From NCBI RefSeq assembly GCF_902459465.1, contig NC_047063.1, forward strand, positions 15,809,343 to 15,873,342: a stretch of 64,000 bases of DNA. Direction: 5' to 3'. Position numbers and translations under genes: made by a program. Shown here in pieces: positions 59,723 to 64,000 of this stretch (the stretch's first letter is position 1; every line of letters begins with the position of its first letter). The notes beneath the pieces are model-generated. The model made no database searches, was not told where the DNA came from, and was given only the letters and a program-made list of their open reading frames with translations. Source of the DNA: Asterias rubens (Eukaryota; Echinodermata; Asteroidea; Forcipulatida; Asteriidae).

Positions 59723-62700
59723 GTATATAATTACTACAAAAATAACAATACAAACTATGATTATTGTGTAAGTAAGTTACATTAGAAACAACAATCAAAC
59801 GAACTCCCTATAAATAAGCCCACTTCTCTCTTACCTCTCCAGTCTCCTGACGATGACTAGAGCAAGCTAGTCGAAACGTTGAGACAATTTCAAGAACTGA
59901 CTCCGCGGTAGTACATTTAATCGTTCAAGCTAAAGTAGTAGTCCCAGCCTATTTCTATACCATCCGCCCGGGTAATAGTTAACAGTTCTGTTCAGAACTG
60001 AGAAGTCTCTCGAACACCCGAACAATCTACTCCGCAGTAGTAGAATAACTGCAAGACAGTTCTCTAAGAACAAACTCTACCTGGCAAGTAGATACACACA
60101 TGGTGTTACCGCGAACCAAACAATATATATTGATACCTCACCATCCAATGCCTCAAATGATATACACAACAAAACGATTACGATTGTAGTTGATATTTCG
60201 AAGTTTGTTTTAAGTCAGTAAAAGCTCTCTATTCTTTATTGTATTTAATCTTTATGTTTTATTAAAATTATCGGTTTTGTAGATGCTGTTGATTTTTGTT
60301 GTTGTTGTTGCTGTTATAGTTCTGATGTATTAGTGGTCGGTGTAGACAGTAGGAATATGGAAAACAACAAAAATGGCGATTAGGGGGCCGGCAATCTGGA
60401 AAAATTACTAGTCATTTCATTCATTCAGTCGATGCGGAGCATCGGATGATGGCCCTCCAAACACGTTGGTCCTCCATTGCCGGTGATCCCGGTGTCAGAT
60501 GCAATTGTGTCCGCCATGCAATACTGTCCGCTCCGGACACTTTTGCATATGCAATCGTGTCTGGGGCTATGCTAAATCAGTCCGGCGGACATGTACATGT
60601 ATGTGCGCGCTAAAGCGAGCGTGCTGGCTCTGAACCTGATGCAGCATGAATATTCACGTATTTTATGATTGCATCGAATACACTTAGCTTGTAAAAAAAT
60701 GGCGAACGTGTTCCGTCGACCAAGGGCGTTAAATTTACTGCAATGACGGTTTTGCACTGGGCGGACACAACTGCATATGCAAATGTGTCCGGGCGGACAC
60801 AATTGCATTATGCAGCAGCGTCCGGGGACACGATTACATATGCAAAACCGTCCGGCGGACATTATTGCATATGCAATACTATCCTCCGGATAGTATTGCA
60901 TAGAGGACATAATTACATGCGACACCGGCAATCTGGAAAAATGACGAGTATTCACCCACAAAAGCAAAAACCAAACGATGGCCTATAGGAAATTATCTCA
61001 TCTGTATTCTTACAAGAAAACACTAAAACGCAATAATACAAAAAGTACTGAAATAATAGTAGTACTAGCAACACAGCACAGCCACTATGATTGAAAGTTC
61101 GAAAGGTTAACACGGGGCTGGCTACATGCGCATACAAGTATACACATAGAATAACAATAATTATTTCTCTAAGTAAAACTAAGAAAATGATCTGCAAAGA
61201 GGTTTTTTTGGACAACATCCCTCCAAATCATTTGGAGCAAGGTCAGAGCCCTCCTCCCTACAACAGAGAAATGCTTAAAGATAATAATGTGCACTCTCTA
61301 GCTGAAAGCATAAGGGGGGACTCAAAAGGTCGCCAACAAAAACGTTACTTTTTTGTAAATTATTCTAATAATGGTATCATTATTTGTTTACACTTTTGTG
61401 TTAGAATAATAACAAAGGCGGCTACAATGCGGGAGATGCCAAGTCTACGCCCGCCGCCAAAGAGGAAGGCCAATACCGAATGGTAAGCGTAGAAAGCAAT
61501 AGGGTTTTTCCCGAAAGAGACACCAATATGGTACAGCAATTATCTATTAGGTGTAATGCGCTCATATCCAGCACCCAGTGACGCTCAAGTTGCTTCAACA
61601 TTCAATGTTTTACTACAAGGATGTGAGACTATTCGTTTGAATTAAAGGCAGTGGACACTATTGGTAATTACTATTAAAAAAAATTATTGGCATAAAACCT
61701 TACTTGGTATCAAGTAATGGAGAGAGGTTGATAGTATAAAACACTCTGAGAAACGGCTCCCTCTCGAATTTGATTTTGAGACCTCAGATTTAGAATTTGA
61801 GGTCTCGAAATCAAGCATTATGAAAGCACACAACTTCGTATGACAAGGGTATTTTTACTTTCATTATTATCTCGCAACTTCGACGACCAATTGAGCTCAA
61901 ATTTTCACAGGTTTGTTGTTTTGTGCATAACTTGAGATACACCAAGTGAGAAGACTGGTCTTTGACAATTACCAATAGTGTCCATTGTCTTTAAGGTGAT
62001 TTGCCACACTCTCAAAACTCAACCTGAGACAATCTTACCACCCCCATCCTCAAATCTGACTCTAATATCATTCACTCTATATTCATCGTCAGAAATACTT
62101 TGCAAGTGGTTCAAGCGGCAAGAGTCACATGACTGTCGAATGGACCAATCAGCACGGCTGCGGGGGAAACGCTAATGTCAACTGTAACGTTGTACTACAG
62201 TATATGTGCCAGCCAGACTCAGTCACTGCTACAGGTACGGACAAATTGAGATTGTTCAAACCGCACGGAGTCGGGGTTTATGTAGTCTGGTGCGAGCATG
62301 GTATAGGTCCCTCCTTTATGATGCTAACACCAAAGTGTTTCATTGAACGACACAGGGGCACCATGTGGTTTACACATAAAGCTACAATTTGATTTATCGA
62401 TTTGTTGAAAACAGGGCCCAATTTGATAGAGCTGCTAAGCACAACAATTTGCTTAGCATGAAATTTCTTCCTTGATAACAACAGGATTACCAACCAAATT
62501 TCCATTTGTTGCATATTGCTTGTTACTTGGTATTCAGCTGTTGTTTGCTTATCCTGAAACTCACGTTGGAAATTTGGTTGGTAATCCTGTTTTATCAAGG
62601 CAAAAATGTCGTGCTGAGCAAACGTTTGTGCTTAGTAGTTCTTTAAAATTGGGCCCTGTAGTGGGTGTGCATGAAGCCTGGCGAAGTTCTTAATCTGATT

Positions 62701-63600
62701 CATTTTGGGATCGAAGTATTATGCCAGAGGACCTATGTCAGTGGTCTTTTTTACAGAACGGATAGTTGTGCGGCACTCTTATAAAGATTTGAATGGAACT
62801 CTTGCTTAGCAAAGGGAGGTACATGGGATTACATAGGATGCAATGGGTCATCTTTATCATGGATGTAGCCCATTCCTAATAAGAGCCCTACATACAACTA
62901 AACATTTATAAAGCGCCTTTACATCAAGATCAAAGTACTAAAAAGAGCAAAACTAATGGAACTATAAATACAACAAGTTACATCTGATGCAAGTGAGTTT
63001 TGAGAGATTTTTTGCACAAAGGCAAAGTTACAACTTCTGATGCGTACTGGGAGGTTGTTCCATATTCGCGGAGCAATAAAGGAGAAAGTCCGGTGTTCTA
63101 ATGGTTGGGTGCCCTAATTGCTCATAATGTAGCCCAAAATATTGTTCGACGAAGCCCATATACTGTCCCTTGGTGCAGCCTAAAACTTGTTCATAATTCT
63201 TCAGCGGGCCTGAATAATGTCTCACACTAATTCTGAAATGCAGCCCGATTGAAGTTATGGTGCTGCATTGATGTCTTGTAATATATACTTTTAAAGTCAT
63301 CTTAATCGAACTTGTATAGGGAGTATATGCGATAGTAAGATGGAAAATGGGTTTAAGGCTAGAGGGAAGAGTTCTAAGACTCAGCCAAACTTAATTTTCG
63401 TGTAATTTACTGTATAGGTAATGCTGACACTTTTCGCAATGGATTCGCAACCGTCAGACAGGCGTATGGAAAGCTCACCGATTCCAACGAGAAGAAGTCT
63501 CGAGCAGATAAACGTAAATTCAACTCAGTCAAGCAGGATCGTGGAGTGCATGAGAAATGGGATTGGTATGACAAGTGCTTTGCCAGGGAACGTAACGCTG
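59576..63600 (+). CDS. DD3-3: DD3-3-like secreted protein, first four coding exons; continues past right edge
   Basis: Exons 59576-59722, 61405-61482, 62093-62234 and 63418-63600 join in phase to 183 codons plus one base. Residues 1-18 are a signal peptide (LLLAALVSVQA|DVFF). Then come DVFFHNPRGSNNRLNENTAN, RMFDSQNNNKGGYNAGD, TVEWTNQHGCGG, NCNVVLQYMCQ and GVHEKWDWYDKCFARERNAG. These blocks match what I recall of the DD3-3 family, first named in Dictyostelium and present in cnidarians and other invertebrates. No enzymatic function is established that I know of. A CAG acceptor at 59533-59535 suggests the exon begins at 59536 and that a 5' untranslated exon lies upstream. The donor after 63600 is GTAAGC, and the rest of the protein is outside. 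Confidence 0.88.
60488..60922. repeat. Foldback element with repeated GCATATGC palindromes
   Basis: Ends CCGGTGTCAGATGCAATTG and inverse TAATTACATGCGACACCGG. Inside, units of the form GTCCGGGCGGACACAATTGC, with GCATATGC cores, occur at least six times in both flanks around a unique middle (60605-60740). In DD3-3 intron 1. Confidence 0.72.
61405..61482 (+). CDS. DD3-3: DD3-3-like exon 2: GGYN block
   Basis: 26 codons, NNNKGGYNAGDAKSTPAAK... to YRM, flanked by TTAG and GTAAGC. It lies out of frame with the longer open stretch around it. Recognised by the FDSQNNNRGGYNVGD pattern of the family. Confidence 0.88.
61642..61994 (+). mobile_element. TTAA-type MITE, family 1, in DD3-3 gene intron 2
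   Basis: TTAAAGGCAGTGGACACTAT to AGTGTCCATTGTCTTTAA. About 100 bases upstream of coding exon 3. Confidence 0.86.
62093..62234 (+). CDS. DD3-3: DD3-3-like exon 3: WTNQHGCGG block
   Basis: 47 codons plus one base: KYFASGSSGKSHMTVEWTNQ, then HGCGG, NVNCNVVLQYMCQPDS. Three Cys. Acceptor CAG at 62090-62092, donor GTACGG. Confidence 0.93.
62408..62660. mobile_element. MITE with GGGCCCAATTTGATAGAGC termini, in DD3-3 intron 3
   Basis: Left CAGGGCCCAATTTGATAGAG, right TTAAAATTGGGCCCTG, with the same inner AACAGGATTACCAACCA pair as the 35387 copy. Confidence 0.78.
63418..63600 (+). CDS. DD3-3: DD3-3-like exon 4: charged stretch and HEKWDWYDKC block
   Basis: Split first codon, then NADTFRNGFATVRQAYGKL... 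to CFARERNA, with a split last codon. Rich in Lys/Arg/Asp. Acceptor TATAG, donor GTAAGC. Confidence 0.9.
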
Positions 63601-64000
63601 GTAAGCAATTTAGATCCCAATACAGTATACTGAATGTTTTGTTTCACAAAAACATATAAAGGGATTTTCACATTACTGTTCAAATTGAGCCTTATTGAAA
63701 CCATACGCAATAAATGGTTAACAAATAAGTTTTATATTATATAAAACTATCAAAGGTTGAGATGAGTCCGACCCAAGCACGATTGAGTCAAGTCCAATAA
63801 AGATTGGCAGAGCCCTTTATAGACCTTTATCAAGCTGTCACTCTTGGTCATGTTCCCTGTTTCCAATTACAGTAATGAATGCTAGAATTCATTGCGCATG
63901 GCAACAGACTATTGTTTCGTCCAGCCTCAGTTTGGTTACAATGAGTTGGAATGGAGCAAAACCAAGATGACCACACCGTGATAAAGGTCTGTATCACACC

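Noticed and set aside
1..64000. A clustered multi-gene defence or biosynthetic system
   Set aside because: The genes are unrelated animal genes with introns, not co-oriented or co-functional. I found no evidence for such a system.

Overview
The window is animal nuclear DNA. Genes are split by GT-AG introns, coding density is low, and the rest is packed with short palindromic transposons, SINE and LINE remnants and minisatellites. The gene set is an invertebrate BRAF-type Raf with a BRS exon, a PAN-mucin-fibrinogen secreted protein, an intronless beta-1,3-galactosyltransferase, a DD3-3-type secreted protein (a family I do not know from vertebrates) and a decayed THAP domain. Together with the repeats this suggests an invertebrate deuterostome, most likely an echinoderm and perhaps a sea star. 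That assignment is inference.

Layout. 387-34377 (minus) holds a Raf kinase gene. Fifteen coding exons could be joined with consistent phase into 704 codons, from the initiator Met through the kinase subdomain after APE. The last roughly 100 codons lie to the left of the window. 37526-41951 (minus) holds a complete five-exon gene for a 382-residue secreted protein: signal peptide, PAN/apple-like domain, Thr/Pro-rich linker, fibrinogen-related domain. 44675-45835 (minus) is a single-exon galactosyltransferase of 386 residues with an unusual hydrophobic C-terminus. 51530-52357 (minus) is a WD40-repeat fragment broken by a frameshift in a run of six C. 53024-53183 (plus) is a broken THAP zinc-finger fragment. 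59576-63600 (plus) contains the first four coding exons of a DD3-3 homologue, which runs off the right edge.

Between and inside the genes there are about 18 copies of one 130-390 bp element. It has AGGCAGTGGACAC... termini inside TTAA sites and a conserved internal hairpin. Several other foldback/MITE families, tRNA-derived SINE pieces, LINE 3' ends, a 109-bp higher-order minisatellite and a 45-bp minisatellite that switches strand halfway are also present. The genes share no obvious pathway: Raf is an intracellular MAPK kinase, two products are secreted and one is a Golgi enzyme. No clustered multi-gene system was found. The most unusual items are the gene architectures and the repeat structures.
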